Positions 15,365 through 16,165 of a stretch of 16,165 nt of DNA are shown here, one piece after another. The stretch spans positions 1 to 16,165 of the forward strand of contig CACXCY010000084.1 in assembly GCA_902766265.1 (NCBI GenBank), read 5' to 3'. The notes under the pieces were generated by a model. That model ran no database searches, was not told the DNA's origin, and was given only the letters and a program-made list of their open reading frames with translations. A program made the position numbers and the translations under genes. Origin of the DNA: an uncultured Bacteroidota bacterium (lineage in GTDB: Bacteria > Bacteroidota > Bacteroidia > Bacteroidales > P3). Within the stretch, counting starts at the first letter, position 1, and each line of letters opens with the position of its first letter.

Positions 15365-15962
15365 AGGCCCTCCTCACAATCATGCCAATCCATCCCGGCA
15401 TCAGGGCGAGGTCGGCCATAACATCCTCTTTCGTTTCGTTCTGCAGTAAGCAGGCAATGGCCCTCTCTTGATCGGCAGTAACCTTGTCGGCACCTATCTC
15501 TTTCAAAGCAAAAGTGATGAGCATGGCGAGATTGTTGGAGAAGGCGAGGTTCTTGGGTGCTGTGTGGCGGAAGAGGATGCCCCTGTCGCCATCAAGGCGT
15601 ATCTTTCTTGCGGAGCCGTCGGTGAGGTAGACAGCGTTCATCGGCACCTGCTCCGAGAGCCCCAGCATGTTGAGGGCTTGGGCGCCAGTGGGCGCGATTC
15701 TTGCCTTGTCGCGTCGGGCAATGGCTTGTGCAATTTCGTCGTAGGTAGGGCGCTGAACGCCAAGTCCCCACCGTTTGTCCACCCTGGGGTAGCAATAGAT
15801 GCCTCTCGAAACGCGGATTATGGCACCTTTGTTTACGAGCCGTTCCAGCGCTTTCAGAACGGACTTGCTCTCTCCGAATGATGTGAAGTTCGTTGGGAAA
15901 AACACACAACCTCTACCTCTTCCGTGAATACGTGCTAATATCTTATCATCAATACTTTGCAT
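15354..15962 (-). CDS. AbiEi-like antitoxin, DUF6088 type
   Basis: A 202-residue protein upstream of the toxin. The N-terminus is a winged-helix DNA-binding region (about 1-60: ILARIHGRGRGCVFFPTNF, SVLKALERLVNKGAIIRVSRG, then the wing GIYCYPR). The middle (APTGAQALNMLGLSEQVP, VYLTDGSARKI) is typical of AbiEi antitoxins, and the rest is helical. AbiEi antitoxins neutralise the toxin and repress their own promoter; the inverted repeat at 15981-16015 is the obvious target. The start is ATG at 15962, about 20 bases from the predicted transcript start. DUF6088 assignment is by sequence feel and gene order, not by search. Confidence 0.88.
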   Translation of the reverse strand: MQSIDDKILARIHGRGRGCVFFPTNFTSFGESKSVLKALERLVNKGAIIRVSRGIYCYPRVDKRWGLGVQRPTYDEIAQAIARRDKARIAPTGAQALNMLGLSEQVPMNAVYLTDGSARKIRLDGDRGILFRHTAPKNLAFSNNLAMLITFALKEIGADKVTADQERAIACLLQNETKEDVMADLALMPGWIGMIVRRAYEK

Positions 15963-15980
15963 TATTATATTATGTTTTTA

Positions 15981-16015
15981 TTTTGTCGCAAAAATACACA
16001 ATTTTTACGACAAAA
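15981..16015 (-). promoter_or_regulatory. Promoter with overlapping operator of the toxin-antitoxin operon
   Basis: Two 15-base arms, 15981-15995 (TTTTGTCGCAAAAAT) and 16001-16015, form an inverted repeat with a single mismatch around a five-base centre. On the minus strand the inner arm contains TATTTTTG (15989-15996), an exact TAnnTTTG -7 box, so the operator covers it. The only TTTG upstream (16011-16014) is 14 bases away, short of the normal 19, so the -33 box is weak or absent. Predicted transcription start is near 15982, just ahead of the antitoxin ATG at 15962. Binding by the antitoxin's winged helix would block polymerase. Confidence 0.75.
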
Positions 16016-16081
16016 ATAGATTTCACATATTCAGTATCTTCCAGTCCCGCGCTCTACAGGTATAAGAAGATATGACAATCT

Positions 16082-16165
16082 GTGTTTTATGTTCACATAT
16101 AATTTCCATGTAATTGACCATGAATTGTTGAACAAGTCCCGCAGAAAGCGCAGAGATGGCAGAAA
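16082..16165. repeat. Right-flank repeat block: CATG units followed by the start of a GCAGAAA hairpin
   Basis: 16082-16125 is a direct repeat of 14241-14283 (GTGTTTTATGTTCACA identical, about 39/44 overall). It is followed by GTCCCGCAGAAA (16136-16147) and a GCAGAAA arm (16140-16163) with 22/24 identity to 14100-14123. The matching arm would lie beyond the window. On the opposite strand at the left flank, the order CATG unit then GTCCCGCAGAAA is the same, so the two flanks are mirrored around the toxin-antitoxin genes. Confidence 0.75.

Overview
The window looks like a chromosomal segment of a Bacteroidales bacterium (Bacteroidota; a Prevotella- or Bacteroides-like gut or oral lineage is my best guess, genus not resolved). 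Grounds: Bacteroidota-type promoters (TTTG, about 19 bases, TAnnTTTG) upstream of guaB and the thioredoxin-fold gene; starts without clear Shine-Dalgarno sequences; a run of SurA/parvulin-type periplasmic folding genes next to guaB; a TlpA-like lipoprotein with an N-terminal extension; and a DUF6088/AbiEii pair.

Region 1 (1-11205, all minus strand) is one uninterrupted directon of eight genes with gaps of 44 bases or fewer, transcribed from a promoter at 11285-11315. In order of transcription: guaB (IMP dehydrogenase), a 711-residue double-parvulin isomerase, a 279-residue SurA-like lipoprotein without a parvulin domain, a 449-residue SurA homologue, a MoxR AAA+ ATPase, a Cys-rich secreted protein of unknown function, panB (pantothenate synthesis), and a UvrD-type helicase carrying a DEDDh 3'-5' exonuclease domain. 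The helicase runs off the left edge. The three SurA-like products probably act together on envelope protein folding; guaB, panB and the helicase are housekeeping or repair genes carried on the same likely transcript.

Region 2 (11206-13797) starts with a divergent promoter region and holds a plus-strand pair: a thioredoxin-fold lipoprotein (WCGPC) and a secreted, probably beta-barrel protein one base downstream.

Region 3 (13798-14362) is a 565-base gap between convergent genes. It holds a 42-codon minus-strand ORF of uncertain meaning, a long GCAGAAA-based hairpin and CATG-centred repeats.

Region 4 (14284-16081) is a compact minus-strand cassette: a winged-helix AbiEi/DUF6088-type antitoxin and an AbiEii nucleotidyltransferase toxin overlapping by 11 bases. 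A nearly perfect 15-base inverted repeat sits on the promoter, as expected of an autoregulatory operator. Similar repeat blocks flank the cassette on both sides in mirrored order (hairpin, CATG block, genes, CATG block, start of hairpin), which suggests an acquired or exchangeable defence module. No rRNA, tRNA, CRISPR array or transposase was found.
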